From contig JASBSV010000059.1 of NCBI GenBank assembly GCA_030148745.1, positions 1 to 33,959 of the forward strand: a DNA stretch of 33,959 nt, given 5' to 3'. The notes under the pieces were generated by a model. That model was given only the letters and a program-made list of their open reading frames with translations, was not told the DNA's origin and ran no database searches. Below are positions 14,713-23,479 of this stretch, piece after piece. A program made the position numbers and the translations under genes. Numbering within the stretch: the first letter of the stretch is position 1; the number at the start of each line of letters is the position of its first letter. The stretch is from Paracoccaceae bacterium (GTDB lineage Bacteria > Pseudomonadota > Alphaproteobacteria > Rhodobacterales > Rhodobacteraceae).

Positions 14713-15546
14713 TCAGAGCCATTCGCCCTTGACGACCTGGCGGTAAATCTCACTCAGCCAGCTTTTGCCACGTGCCTCGGGCCTCAGCCCCTTGCCCGTC
14801 AAAAGCGCATAACCGTCCTGATACCAGACCGTTGACTGGAAGTTATAGCCCAGAATGGCGCCCGCCGTCTGTGCCTGATCGTTCAGCCCCAGCGACAGAT
14901 AAGCCTCGATCAGGCGGTAAAGCGCTTCGGGCGTCTGGCTTGTGGTCTGAAAATCCTCGACCACGGTGCGGAACCGGTTCGCCGCGGCGGCATAATTGCC
15001 GCGCTTGAGGTAATAGCGCCCGACTTCCATCTCTTTGGCGGCCAGCCGGTCGAAGGCCAGATCGAACTTGAGCACCGCGGATCGGGCATATTCGGTGCCG
15101 GGATAGCGTTCGATCACCGTGCGCAGCGCCTGAAGCGCCTGAAAGGTAAGGCCCTGATCGCGCCCGACCTCGTCAATCTGGTCATAATAGGACAGCGCCA
15201 GAAGATATTGCGCATAGGCGGCATCTTCGTCAGCGGGATAAAAATCGATATATCGCTGCGCCGCGCCGCGCGCGTTTTCATAATCGCGGTCACGGTGATA
15301 GGCATAAGCCTGCATGATCAGCGCGCGTTTGGCCCATTCCGAATAGGGGTAAAGCCGCTCGACTTCGCCAAAAAGCTCGGCCGCCTTGGCCGGCTTCTGC
15401 GCTGTCATCTCGCCCTCGGCCTGACGATATATCTGTTCGGGGGTAAAGCTTTCGATCGGGGGTTTTTCGTTGCTGGCGCATCCGGCCAGAAAGCCCACCG
15501 TCACCAGACTTGCTATCAGCCCTGCTTTAGACGCGCCGCGTGCCAT
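14713..15546 (-). CDS. bamD: Outer membrane assembly lipoprotein BamD
   Basis: A 277-residue lipoprotein of the BamD/ComL family, the essential partner of BamA in inserting beta-barrel proteins into the outer membrane. The signal peptide ends in the lipobox LAGC (C23). TPR-like repeats follow, with typical segments such as YRQAEGEMTAQKPAKAAELF, YPYSEWAKRALIMQAYAYH, YPADEDAAYAQYLLALSYYD and YPGTEYARSAVLKFDLA. The start is the ATG that gives the signal peptide directly, with only a weak AGGCGG ribosome site. It sits between lpxC (204 bases upstream) and recN (37 bases downstream). The gap to lpxC includes an AT-rich patch (about 15600-15630) where a promoter may lie; I could not define -35/-10 boxes with confidence. 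Confidence 0.93.
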   Translation of the reverse strand: MARGASKAGLIASLVTVGFLAGCASNEKPPIESFTPEQIYRQAEGEMTAQKPAKAAELFGEVERLYPYSEWAKRALIMQAYAYHRDRDYENARGAAQRYIDFYPADEDAAYAQYLLALSYYDQIDEVGRDQGLTFQALQALRTVIERYPGTEYARSAVLKFDLAFDRLAAKEMEVGRYYLKRGNYAAAANRFRTVVEDFQTTSQTPEALYRLIEAYLSLGLNDQAQTAGAILGYNFQSTVWYQDGYALLTGKGLRPEARGKSWLSEIYRQVVKGEWL

Positions 15547-15750
15547 TCACCGCCTACCCCATGTCATCGCACCAGCCAGCTGGCGCTGCTTGCCCTTGCT
15601 CTAGCACATATATTTTCCGGGCAAAATGTCTTTGCGCGGGTTTTTCAAAGCTGCATGATCGGGCGCCAAAGTTACCGCGAGGCGTAAAGAGGGACAAAGA
15701 GGACAGGCGCCGCGAGGCCCGGCACGCCACAAGGGGCGGCAAAGGGCGGT

Positions 15751-16671
15751 TCAGGCGTGGGCCGGAATGTCGTGCTTGTGAACGCCGACGCCCGGCAAAC
15801 GGTTGCTGCGGGCAGAATCACATTGCACCATCCGAAACGCAGAGGGCTGCGCAAAAAGTGCGCGCAGCAATTTATTGGTCAGCGCATGACCGGCCCGCTG
15901 GCCGGTATAGCGGCCAAGGATCGGGGCGCCAGCAAGGGCAAGATCGCCCAGCGCATCCAGCATCTTGTGGCGCACCGCCTCATCTGCATGGCGCAGGCCG
16001 CCGGGACTTAGCACAGCGTCGCCATCAACCACCACGGCATTGTCATAGCTGCCCCCAAGGGCCAGACCACTGGCGCGCATCGCTTCGACATCGGCGCGGC
16101 GGCAAAAGGTGCGGCTGTCGCAAAGCTCGCGCACAAAGGTGCCGTTCGCCATGTTCAGCATTTTGCCCTGACGACCAATCGCGGCATCGTCAAACTCGAT
16201 CTCGAAATCGATATAAAGCGTATCGGCGGGTTCCAGCCGGGCCGAAGCCTGCCCCTCACGAACCTCGACCGTCTCAAGGATCTCGATCGCGCGCACGGGG
16301 CTGGCCAGACGGCGCTGACCACGGGCAACGAACCCTGCAACAAACTCTGCCGCGCTGCCGTCGAGGATCGGAACTTCGGGGCCGTCAATCTCGATCAATG
16401 CGTTCTGGATGCCGCAGCCGGCAAGCGCGGCCATGACATGTTCGATGGTCGAAACAGAAACCCCGTCAGCATTTTCGATCTGCGTGCACAGCCGGGCCTC
16501 GATCACCGAATCCCAGCGCGCCGCAATCAGACGGTCGCGATCGGTGATGTCAGTGCGACAAAACCAGATCCCATATTCGGCCGAGGCCGGATGAACCGTC
16601 ATGGTGACGGTCTTACCGGTATGAAGCCCATGGCCGGTAAAGGTCGCAGAAGATTTGATCGTGGTTTGCAA
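15751..16671 (-). CDS. lpxC: UDP-3-O-acyl-N-acetylglucosamine deacetylase LpxC
   Basis: LpxC is the zinc deacetylase that commits UDP-GlcNAc to lipid A synthesis. The 306-residue length is normal. Zinc ligands are H78 (STIEHVMAALAG), H235 and D239 (HKMLDALGD). E77 is the general base and H262 (GHALTNKLL) the active-site histidine. The start is TTG at 16671 with GGGG six bases upstream. The first in-frame ATG (residue 24) would cut away the conserved GHGLHTGK segment, so the TTG is needed. A rare start codon may hold LpxC synthesis down, which would suit an enzyme whose level is usually tightly controlled. It is isolated from ftsZ by a terminator and so should have its own promoter in 16672-16840, where no convincing boxes were seen. 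Confidence 0.95.
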   Translation of the reverse strand: MQTTIKSSATFTGHGLHTGKTVTMTVHPASAEYGIWFCRTDITDRDRLIAARWDSVIEARLCTQIENADGVSVSTIEHVMAALAGCGIQNALIEIDGPEVPILDGSAAEFVAGFVARGQRRLASPVRAIEILETVEVREGQASARLEPADTLYIDFEIEFDDAAIGRQGKMLNMANGTFVRELCDSRTFCRRADVEAMRASGLALGGSYDNAVVVDGDAVLSPGGLRHADEAVRHKMLDALGDLALAGAPILGRYTGQRAGHALTNKLLRALFAQPSAFRMVQCDSARSNRLPGVGVHKHDIPAHA

Positions 16672-16840
16672 GACTTACCCCAATAAAAACACCCGGACCA
16701 AGCCCCCGCTGTCCGGTGGATTTGACCTAATTGTTAAATAGCCCCGCCTCAACTCAATCTTTGCAACGGGTTGAAACATCGCCAAAGAGGATCGGCATAA
16801 ATTCGCTCAGCGCCTCAGAAAGCGCGCGCAAGTGCCTGAT

Positions 16841-16871
16841 AAACAAGAAAAGAGCCGGTCGAAGCCGGCTC
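16841..16871 (-). terminator. Intrinsic terminator after ftsZ
   Basis: On the minus strand, GAGCCGG, a six-base loop CTTCGA, then CCGGCTC (arms 16865-16871 and 16852-16858), followed at once by TTTTCTTGTTT. It begins 25 bases after the ftsZ stop. This is the best intrinsic terminator in the window and marks the end of the division and cell wall operon before lpxC. Confidence 0.85.
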
Positions 16872-16896
16872 AATTCATGTCATATTTGTGTAGGAA

Positions 16897-18513
16897 TTAG
16901 TTCGCCTGACGGCGCAAAAAGGCGGGAATTTCGATCCGTTCGCGCTCTGGATCGACCTCGGCCTCTTCCTCATAGCTCTGTACCGGCGGCTGTTTCCGCA
17001 TGGTTGCAGAGCCATCTTCGGCGGCCTCCGCGGGGTGGCCGGTCATCCGGTTGATCAGCGAATTTATCCCAAAACGAGTACGCTCGGGGCTGGCGGCAGG
17101 CTTGGGTGCGGGGGCCTGAGCCGCACGGCGCGGCGCGTTCTGAACCGCGGCCTGAAGCCGTGAAAGCGCCGCTGGCGAAGGCGTTCCGGCAGGCGGGGCC
17201 TTGGGTGCGACAAAGCTTTCGGCATCAGCCTCAAAGCTGTCGTCGTGCGCGGCATAATGCTGCTGGGCCGGGACATCATCATAGTTCTCGGCGCGGGCTG
17301 CATCGGGGCGATAGGCCGGCGGCGGCACGCCGTCGTCCTCTTCCATGACCGGCTCGGGCTGGGCCGGCTCGATCTGTTCAAAGAGCATCTGCTCGGGCGC
17401 CTGCTCGTGACGGGCCTGGGCAACCATCGGCTCGGGGGCAGGCTCATACTCCTGTGCGGGATCTTCGACCTCGGCCTGCTCGGCAGGCTGCGGCGACAGC
17501 GGCTCGGCCAGACGGCGGCGCGGTACGGGCACGTCATGAACCGCTTCGCTGGCGTCGATGCCGGTGGCGACAACGCTGACGCGCATCATGCCTTCCATGG
17601 ATGTATCGAGGGTCGAGCCGACGATGATATTGGCATCCGGGTCCACCTCTTCGCGGATCCGGTTGGCGGCCTCGTCCAGCTCGAAGAGTGTCAGATCGTG
17701 GCTGCCGGTGATGTTGATCAACACACCCTTTGCGCCGCGCAGGCTGATCTCGTCCAGAAGCGGGTTGGCGATGGCTTTTTCGGCGGCCTGAACGGCGCGA
17801 TCTTCGCCCGTTGCCTCGCCCGTGCCCATCATAGCCTTGCCCATCTCGTCCATCACGGCGCGGACGTCGGCGAAATCGAGGTTGATCAGGCCGGGGCGCA
17901 CCATCAGGTCGGTCACGCCCTTGACGCCCTGATAAAGCACGTCGTCGGCCATCGAGAACGCCTCGGAGAAGGTGGTCTTTTCATTGGCAAGGCGAAAGAG
18001 GTTCTGGTTGGGGATGATGATCAGCGTGTCAACAACCCGCTGCAGCGCCTCAACCCCTTCTTCGGCCTGACGCATCCGCTTGGCGCCTTCGAACTGAAAC
18101 GGTTTGGTCACGACACCGACGGTCAGAACACCTAGCTCGCGCGCGGCCTGCGCGATGATCGGCGCCGCGCCCGTGCCCGTACCGCCGCCCATGCCGGCGG
18201 TGATAAAGCACATATGCGAGCCGACAAGGTGATCGACGATCTGTTCGATTGTCTCTTCGGCTGCCGATGCGCCGACCGAAGGGCGCGCGCCCGCGCCCAG
18301 ACCTTCGGTGGCCTTGACGCCCAGCTGCACCTTGGCCGGGGCCATGTTGTGCTGCAGCGCCTGCGCGTCGGTATTGGCGACCACGAACTCGACCCCGTCG
18401 AGTTCTTTTTCGATCATGTTGTCAACGGCGTTGCCGCCCGCCCCACCAACACCAAAAACGGTGATGCGGGGCTTCAGCTCGTCCTGGCCGGGAATGGTGA
18501 GGTTCAATGTCAT
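16897..18513 (-). CDS. ftsZ: Cell division protein FtsZ
   Basis: FtsZ is the tubulin-like GTPase that forms the cytokinetic ring. The 538-residue protein has the GTPase core at about 12-320. [15 protein letters not shown] (20-34) and the tubulin signature GGGTGTG (109-115) bind GTP, and the T7 loop segment [15 protein letters not shown] completes the catalytic site between subunits. A long Pro/Ala/Glu-rich linker of roughly 200 residues follows, typical of alphaproteobacteria. The protein ends with the conserved peptide [12 protein letters not shown] that binds FtsA and other partners. The ATG at 18513 is preceded by AGGCGGA. The 188-base gap to ftsA suggests its own promoter, and a strong terminator follows. 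Confidence 0.98.
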   Translation of the reverse strand: MTLNLTIPGQDELKPRITVFGVGGAGGNAVDNMIEKELDGVEFVVANTDAQALQHNMAPAKVQLGVKATEGLGAGARPSVGASAAEETIEQIVDHLVGSHMCFITAGMGGGTGTGAAPIIAQAARELGVLTVGVVTKPFQFEGAKRMRQAEEGVEALQRVVDTLIIIPNQNLFRLANEKTTFSEAFSMADDVLYQGVKGVTDLMVRPGLINLDFADVRAVMDEMGKAMMGTGEATGEDRAVQAAEKAIANPLLDEISLRGAKGVLINITGSHDLTLFELDEAANRIREEVDPDANIIVGSTLDTSMEGMMRVSVVATGIDASEAVHDVPVPRRRLAEPLSPQPAEQAEVEDPAQEYEPAPEPMVAQARHEQAPEQMLFEQIEPAQPEPVMEEDDGVPPPAYRPDAARAENYDDVPAQQHYAAHDDSFEADAESFVAPKAPPAGTPSPAALSRLQAAVQNAPRRAAQAPAPKPAASPERTRFGINSLINRMTGHPAEAAEDGSATMRKQPPVQSYEEEAEVDPERERIEIPAFLRRQAN

Positions 18514-18701
18514 TTAAATATCCGCCTGTCGTTTCGTGCCTGTCAGAATGCGCCGCCTGCCAAGCAGCTATGCCTGTCCTGGGGCAAACCTTACCCTCGG
18601 TTTAACCAAGCGTCACGGAAAAAACGTCGATTTACCACAAAATATGGCAAAAAATTGACCGTCATCGGCGGTATGTCGCGCGTTTGTCCACATATTGAGG
18701 G
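18514..18701 (-). promoter_or_regulatory. ftsA-ftsZ intergenic regulatory region
   Basis: A 188-base spacer, unusually long for this tightly packed cluster and with an AT-rich centre (about 18630-18660). On the plus strand it contains TTAC-N7-TTAA at 18591-18605, one base away from the CtrA box TTAA-N7-TTAA, and TTGTCCACA at 18684-18692, one base away from the DnaA box TTATCCACA. CtrA and DnaA both regulate division genes in Caulobacter; their use here is inferred. No -35/-10 pair could be assigned confidently. Confidence 0.4.
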
Positions 18702-20039
18702 TCACCAGTTGTCCCTAAACCACTTGACAGCCCGTTTCAGGCTTCTTGCCGGGTATCCGTCGACCGGAATCTCGAAATCCCACCATTCGTCCTGCGGGTA
18801 GGCGGCAAAGAGGCACAATCCCACCGATGAGGCAAAGGCCGAGCCCGTCGCGGCCTGTGGCAGGCCCTGAACGCGCAAGGGGCGGCCAAGGCGCACCTGC
18901 TGGCCAAGGATCTTCGAGGCCAGACCGTCAAGGCCAGGGATCTGACTGGCGCCGCCGGTCAGCACGATCTGCTGGCTTTGCAGATGTTCAAACCCCGCCG
19001 CATCCAGGCGGGCGCGCACCTCTTCGAGGATCTCTTCGACGCGGGGGCGCATGATGCCGATCAGCTCGGCCCGGCTTACGCTGCGCCGGTCATGTTCCCA
19101 ATCGCCGGTATCGCCGCCGATCTCGATCATCTCGCGGTCGTCCATGCCCGTGGCCACAACGCCGCCATAGAAGGTCTTGATCCGCTCGGCGGTCGCCATC
19201 GGCACCTGCAGGCCCTTGGCGATATCCGATGTGACGTGATCGCCGCCCATGCGCACGGTATCGGCATAGATCATGTGTTTCTTGATGAAAATCGACAAGC
19301 CGGTCGCCCCGCCGCCCAGATCGATACAGGCCGAGCCCAGCTCCTGCTCGTCCTCGACCAGCGCCGAGATGCCCGAGACATAGGCAGATGAGGCCAGACC
19401 GGCCAGTTCCATATCGCAGCGCTTGATACAATGGACGATATTCTGAAGCGCCGAGGTTTCGACCGTCAGAAGATGCATATCGACGGCCAGTTTGTTGCCG
19501 ATCTGGCCGCGCGGGTCTTTCATCCCCGAACGGTGGTCCAGCGCGAAATTGACCGGCTGGGCATGCAGAACCTCGCGCCCCTCGCCCATATCGGGCACAT
19601 CGCAGGCGGCCATCGCGCGGGCGATGTCGTTTTCGGTGACGACGCTGTCATGAAGCTCGACCTCGCCGGCCAGGCCGTAAGAGCGCGGCTCGGCGCCGGC
19701 AAGACAGGCGATGACATGATCGACCCGGACATTGGCCATCTTCTGGGCGGCCTGAACGGCGGTGCGGATCGCGCGTTCGGTCTCGGCCATTGTGTCGATC
19801 TCGCCAAAGCGCACACCGCGCGATCTGGTGGTGGCCGCGCCGATCACCCGGAACCGTGACTGGCCGGCCATCGGGCCCAGACCATCGCTTTCGCGAAACT
19901 GGTCAGGACCGTCGAACCGCAGAACCAGACAGGCGACCTTCGAAGTGCCGACATCCAGAATCGCAACGACGCCGCGCTGCATGGCGGCGGTGCGCATGTT
20001 CCGCATTGCCCGCTGCATCTGGTAAATATCGTTTGTCAT
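18702..20039 (-). CDS. ftsA: Cell division protein FtsA
   Basis: FtsA is an actin-like ATPase that tethers FtsZ filaments to the membrane and recruits later division proteins. The protein is 445 residues. Actin-fold motifs are visible: phosphate-1 loop AILDVGTSKVACLVLRF (26-42), phosphate-2 ACIDLGGGATGLSIF (about 236-250), and adenosine loop IVLTGGASQIPGL. The SHS2/1C domain lies between the first two. The C-terminal end (RSLKRAVKWFRDNW) is the amphipathic membrane-targeting helix. An AGGAG site lies 10 bases before the start. It follows ftsQ after 14 bases. The conserved order ftsQ-ftsA-ftsZ supports the call. Confidence 0.97.
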   Translation of the reverse strand: MTNDIYQMQRAMRNMRTAAMQRGVVAILDVGTSKVACLVLRFDGPDQFRESDGLGPMAGQSRFRVIGAATTRSRGVRFGEIDTMAETERAIRTAVQAAQKMANVRVDHVIACLAGAEPRSYGLAGEVELHDSVVTENDIARAMAACDVPDMGEGREVLHAQPVNFALDHRSGMKDPRGQIGNKLAVDMHLLTVETSALQNIVHCIKRCDMELAGLASSAYVSGISALVEDEQELGSACIDLGGGATGLSIFIKKHMIYADTVRMGGDHVTSDIAKGLQVPMATAERIKTFYGGVVATGMDDREMIEIGGDTGDWEHDRRSVSRAELIGIMRPRVEEILEEVRARLDAAGFEHLQSQQIVLTGGASQIPGLDGLASKILGQQVRLGRPLRVQGLPQAATGSAFASSVGLCLFAAYPQDEWWDFEIPVDGYPARSLKRAVKWFRDNW

Positions 20040-20053
20040 CCTGCCCGCGCTCC

Positions 20054-21064
20054 TTATTCCAAGCTTCTTGTTTTTTTCAGTTCCGCCACCGCGCCCTGCG
20101 CCAGCCGGATCGTCGGGCGGCTGGCGTTTCGCATGTCGATCACCGTCAGATCGCGCGCCAGAAGGTCTTCGGCCTGATCCAGCGCGATCACCCGCTCCAG
20201 CGCCGCCACCGGGGCGACTTCGGGAAGCATGATGCGCTGGTTGCGGTCCAGCACCACATCCCAGCGCCTTTCGCCCATACGCATCAGCCCGATCACGCGC
20301 GCGCCCAGCGGCGCCGCCGCCGCGAACAGCGCAAGGGCCTGCGGCACCTTCTGATCGGCGCCATCGCCTGCCAGCACCGGCAGTTGCGCCGCGGTGGCAC
20401 GGCTCGAGGCTGCCGCCACCAGCCGGCCCTGCGGATCGAGAAGGTCAAACCCGTCGCGATTGCGCCAGACGACCGCCGGCACGCGCTCCTTGACCACAAC
20501 CTGAAGCACGCCGCCGGGACGCACGCGCACCTCGGCGGCGGCCACTGCGTCCAGCTCTTCTATGGTTTTGCGCAGGGCCCCCAGATCGGCGTCGAACGAG
20601 CTGATCGGGAAATCCATCGACACGACTTCTCTTATGTCGTCGCTCAGATCGCTCGAGGCGCCTTCGATCGACATCGACTGCAGCATGAATTCCGGGCGCT
20701 CCTGAATCGACTGGCGCATATCGGCGAACCAGCCGACGATGGCGTCGGACTTTTGCGGATCCGACAGATATATCCCGGCGATCAGCGCCGTGGCAAAGGC
20801 CGGAACCCCGGTGCGCAGAAATACCCGAAACAGCGGCGTCAGCCAGAGACGCTGAAGCCGGTAGGCAGTTTTTGACGGCGCCGGATCGCGGCGCGCGGCG
20901 GCGCTGCGCGGGCGCGGCTCGACCCCAAGGTTGGGATCGGGCTGAAGCTTGGTCTGGGCCACATCTCCCGGCTGGGTGTAAAGGCCCGGATCAGGCTCGG
21001 CCGCGGTATGGCGGGCAAAGGTCGGCTCGACCCGGCGGGAGGTGTTGCGCCTTATCTTGAACAT
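20054..21064 (-). CDS. ftsQ: Cell division protein FtsQ
   Basis: FtsQ is a bitopic inner membrane protein linking early and late divisome parts, including the FtsB/FtsL pair. The protein is 336 residues. A basic, proline-containing cytoplasmic tail of about 80-90 residues precedes one membrane helix ([20 protein letters not shown]). The periplasmic POTRA domain comes next ([18 protein letters not shown] is its start), then the FtsQ beta domain with [20 protein letters not shown]. The ATG at 21064 is chosen because GAGGA lies 8 bases upstream. It overlaps the end of ddlB by 13 bases, and a start nine codons earlier has no such site. Overlap implies coupling to ddlB. Confidence 0.93.
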   Translation of the reverse strand: MFKIRRNTSRRVEPTFARHTAAEPDPGLYTQPGDVAQTKLQPDPNLGVEPRPRSAAARRDPAPSKTAYRLQRLWLTPLFRVFLRTGVPAFATALIAGIYLSDPQKSDAIVGWFADMRQSIQERPEFMLQSMSIEGASSDLSDDIREVVSMDFPISSFDADLGALRKTIEELDAVAAAEVRVRPGGVLQVVVKERVPAVVWRNRDGFDLLDPQGRLVAAASSRATAAQLPVLAGDGADQKVPQALALFAAAAPLGARVIGLMRMGERRWDVVLDRNQRIMLPEVAPVAALERVIALDQAEDLLARDLTVIDMRNASRPTIRLAQGAVAELKKTRSLE

Positions 21065-21966
21065 GAGGCATCCTCGACAATCCAGCGGCAAAGCTGCCCG
21101 AATGACATGCCCGACAGCGCCGCCTGTTCCGGCGCCAGCGATGTCGGGGTCATGCCGGGCTGAGAGTTGGTCTCAAGCAGGATCAGCCCCGCAAGGCCCT
21201 GCGCTTCGTCCCAGCGAAAATCGGTGCGCGACACCCCGCGGCAGCCCAGCACCTGATGCGCCCTTTCGGCATAGTCCAGACAGGCGTCAAAAACCTCTGC
21301 CGGCAGATCTGCGGGCACAACATGGCGCGAGCCGCCTTCGACATATTTGGCATCATAATCATACCAGCCATCGGTCAGGATGTCGGTCACCGTCAGGGCC
21401 CGGCCATCGACCACGGTCACCGTCAACTCGCGTCCGGGCACGAAACGTTCAACCATCACGATCTGCGGCATATCCGCGTTTAACTGCGGCGGGCCATTGG
21501 CCCCCTCCTCCACCAGATAGACCCCGACCGAGGAGCCTTCGTTGTTGGGTTTGACCACATAGGGCGGCGCCATCACATGCCCGGCCCTGACATCGCCGGC
21601 GCTGGCCAACAGGCTTTCGACCACAGGCAAGCCGGCAGAAACATAGGCCGCCTTTGTCTTTTCCTTATCCATCGCCAGAGCCGAGGCCAGAACCCCGGAA
21701 TGTGTATAAGGAATGCGCATCCACTCCAGCAGGCCCTGAACACAGCCGTCTTCGCCCCAGCGGCCATGCAGCGCGTTAAAGGCCACATCGGGCGCGGCAT
21801 CGCCCAGTTGCGCGGCAAGGTCGAGGCCGGCGTCAATTTCGGTCACGTCGAAACCTTCGCCCCTGAGGGCGGCGGCGCATTCACACCCCGACGACAAAGA
21901 GACCTCCCGCTCTGCGGAAAGGCCGCCCATCAGAACCGCCACCTTGGGGGTTGCCCTGCTCGACAT
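21052..21966 (-). CDS. ddlB: D-alanine--D-alanine ligase
   Basis: This ATP-grasp enzyme makes the D-Ala-D-Ala dipeptide added by MurF. The protein is 304 residues, normal for DdlB. Motifs are [19 protein letters not shown] (9-27), [12 protein letters not shown] (about 63-74), [19 protein letters not shown] (about 86-104), the ATP-binding [12 protein letters not shown], and the magnesium-binding [15 protein letters not shown]. The ribosome site is weak (GAGG, about 12 bases upstream). It follows murB after a 72-base spacer that holds a partial copy of the murB 3' end. Its last codons overlap ftsQ. Confidence 0.95.
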   Translation of the reverse strand: MSSRATPKVAVLMGGLSAEREVSLSSGCECAAALRGEGFDVTEIDAGLDLAAQLGDAAPDVAFNALHGRWGEDGCVQGLLEWMRIPYTHSGVLASALAMDKEKTKAAYVSAGLPVVESLLASAGDVRAGHVMAPPYVVKPNNEGSSVGVYLVEEGANGPPQLNADMPQIVMVERFVPGRELTVTVVDGRALTVTDILTDGWYDYDAKYVEGGSRHVVPADLPAEVFDACLDYAERAHQVLGCRGVSRTDFRWDEAQGLAGLILLETNSQPGMTPTSLAPEQAALSGMSFGQLCRWIVEDASCSR

Positions 21967-21985
21967 CCCGTTTACTGCCTCTATC

Positions 21986-22066
21986 CGGGGTCTTTTCGTT
22001 AACCCTCTGGAATTATTGTTGCCGCTTATTGCGCTTTATTATTTCGGGGTCTTTTCGCCGACCCTC
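21986..22066. repeat. Imperfect 22-bp direct repeat at the murB 3' end
   Basis: The repeat at 22045-22066 lies inside the last codons of murB. A second copy at 21986-22007 lies in the spacer before ddlB. They match at 19 of 22 bases and differ only in one run of three (TTA versus CCG). Each copy can form a small GGGT/ACCC hairpin. The copies are 59 bases apart. Confidence 0.6.
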
Positions 22067-22968
22067 ATGATCTCCCATTGTAACTCAATCGCGCTGTTTT
22101 GGAATACTTTTTTTCGAACTTCTTCGCCCAGCTCTTCCAGATCCTCGGCAGTGGCATCGCCGGTATTGACCAGAAAATTAGGGTGGATCGGCGACATTTG
22201 CGCCCCGCCGCGGCGCGCGCCGCGCAGGCCTGCATCATCGATGACCTTCCAGGCTTTCAGATCATGGCGGTCATCGGCCGCCCCGGTCGAGGAATAGCCC
22301 GCCGGGTTGCGAAAGGTGCTGCCAGCGGTGCGATCCTTGGTGGGCTGGGTTTCGTCACGCTTGGCAAGCTGCTCCTGCATCCGCTGGTCGAGCTCTGCCG
22401 GATCGCCCGGCGAGCCCTGCAGCGTTGCCTCGATCAACACCCAGCCTTCGGGCAGATCGCTCTGCCGATAGCGGAAATTCAGATCGTCAGGTCCAAGGGT
22501 CACCAGCTCGCCCCGGCGCGTGACCGCCCGCGCCGACACGAAAACATCGGCGATATAGCTGCCATAACAGCCCGCGTTCATCCGCAGCGCGCCGCCGATG
22601 GCGCCGGGGATCGTGCGCAGAAAGGTCAGATCGACCCCCGCCTGCGCCGCCCGGCGCGCCACATGTGCATCCAGCGCCGCGGCGCCCGCCGTTACCTGCA
22701 TACCGTCAACCGAGATATCGTTGAAGCCGCGGCCCAGCCGGATCACCACCGCGCGCAGCCCGCCATCACGCACGATCAGGTTCGAGCCGACCCCCATCGG
22801 AAAGACCGCCACGCCGGGCGGCAGGGCGGCCAGAAAGGCGGCCAGATCCTCGGTATCGGCGGGCTGAAACAGATAATCGGCCGGTCCCCCGACCCTGAGC
22901 CATGTCAGGTCCGAAAGCATCCGGTCGCGCGTCAGGCGCCCGCGCGGTTCGTAATCGCCGATACTCAC
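22039..22968 (-). CDS. murB: UDP-N-acetylenolpyruvoylglucosamine reductase
   Basis: MurB is the FAD enzyme that reduces UDP-GlcNAc-enolpyruvate to UDP-MurNAc. The protein is 309 residues. FAD-binding motifs are [14 protein letters not shown] (near the N-terminus), [16 protein letters not shown], and [18 protein letters not shown]. The catalytic serine lies in [14 protein letters not shown], and the ending has [22 protein letters not shown] at 22968 is the start: it overlaps the previous stop as GTGA, has GGAGGAG about 10 bases upstream, and places the conserved [18 protein letters not shown] at the normal distance. A much longer frame upstream is a reading-frame shadow of the DUF2484 gene. 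Confidence 0.95.
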   Translation of the reverse strand: MSIGDYEPRGRLTRDRMLSDLTWLRVGGPADYLFQPADTEDLAAFLAALPPGVAVFPMGVGSNLIVRDGGLRAVVIRLGRGFNDISVDGMQVTAGAAALDAHVARRAAQAGVDLTFLRTIPGAIGGALRMNAGCYGSYIADVFVSARAVTRRGELVTLGPDDLNFRYRQSDLPEGWVLIEATLQGSPGDPAELDQRMQEQLAKRDETQPTKDRTAGSTFRNPAGYSSTGAADDRHDLKAWKVIDDAGLRGARRGGAQMSPIHPNFLVNTGDATAEDLEELGEEVRKKVFQNSAIELQWEIMRVGEKTPK

Positions 22969-23228
22969 CGTTCTTTTGCTCCTCCCGCCAGCGCTCGTCG
23001 CACCCACCTTCCCAGATAAATCAATGGCCAGCGCAAGACCGAGGCCCCCGCCGCCAGAACCAGAAGCGCCACCCATGGCCCGTGCTGCAATGTGACATAG
23101 CCCAAGATCGGTATGCCGATGGCAATCAGCACATAAGCGGCGGGCCAGTGGTTCTTTCTGGACGGCAGCATCGCGGTGACATTGGCCACGATCGCCCAGA
23201 GAAAGGCTAATGTCAGCGACAGGCTCAT
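22965..23228 (-). CDS. DUF2484 family small membrane protein (second of a tandem pair)
   Basis: An 87-residue hydrophobic protein with about three predicted membrane segments and a basic C-terminal tail ([14 protein letters not shown]). It begins MSLSL and shares AMLP, PILG, QHG and PLIYL landmarks with the preceding gene product, so the two are tandem paralogues. ATG at 23228 overlaps the upstream stop as ATGA, and its stop overlaps the murB GTG as GTGA. Being embedded and coupled between murC and murB suggests a role linked to envelope synthesis, but no function is known for DUF2484. An upstream-extended frame lacks support because it would run through its neighbour. Confidence 0.82.
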   Translation of the reverse strand: MSLSLTLAFLWAIVANVTAMLPSRKNHWPAAYVLIAIGIPILGYVTLQHGPWVALLVLAAGASVLRWPLIYLGRWVRRALAGGAKER

Positions 23229-23479
23229 CTGGGGATCTGGGGTCTTTGGCCCCGGGCACGGCGATAAAGATAGATCAGCGGGTTCCTGAACATCGACACA
23301 AAGGCCGCAAAACCCAGTGCCGCGGGCCAGAACCCGTGCTGATAGCCGATAAAGCCAAGGATCGGCAGCACCAGAACCAACAGCGTCAGCCCCGGCGCAT
23401 ATTGCAGGCGCATCGGCAACATCGCCACCACCGCGCTTGCCAGCACCCAAAGCGCGCCGATGATCAGCGACAGGCTCAT
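23225..23479 (-). CDS. DUF2484 family small membrane protein (first of a tandem pair)
   Basis: An 84-residue hydrophobic protein with about three membrane segments: an N-terminal helix ending at AMLPMR, a central helix ([16 protein letters not shown]), and a third around [26 protein letters not shown] basic tail follows. The start overlaps the murC stop as ATGA and its own stop overlaps its paralogue's ATG in the same way. Placement between murC and murB is, to my knowledge, usual in Rhodobacterales. The function is unknown, and cell wall association is inferred from context only. Confidence 0.82.
   Translation of the reverse strand: MSLSLIIGALWVLASAVVAMLPMRLQYAPGLTLLVLVLPILGFIGYQHGFWPAALGFAAFVSMFRNPLIYLYRRARGQRPQIPR

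Noticed and set aside
13215-14732. Long plus-strand open frame opposite recN
   Set aside because: Antisense shadow of a gene with clear Walker A, signature and Walker B motifs; composition is low-quality Gln/Arg/Pro/Gly-rich.
18684-18692. Replication origin suggested by a DnaA-like box
   Set aside because: A single imperfect box with no cluster, no adjacent origin genes and no long AT-rich unwinding region; at most a regulatory site.
22969-23259. N-terminal extension of murB into the DUF2484 gene
   Set aside because: The extension is out of frame with a well-supported small gene, and the GTG start with GTGA overlap and good ribosome site gives a normal-length MurB.
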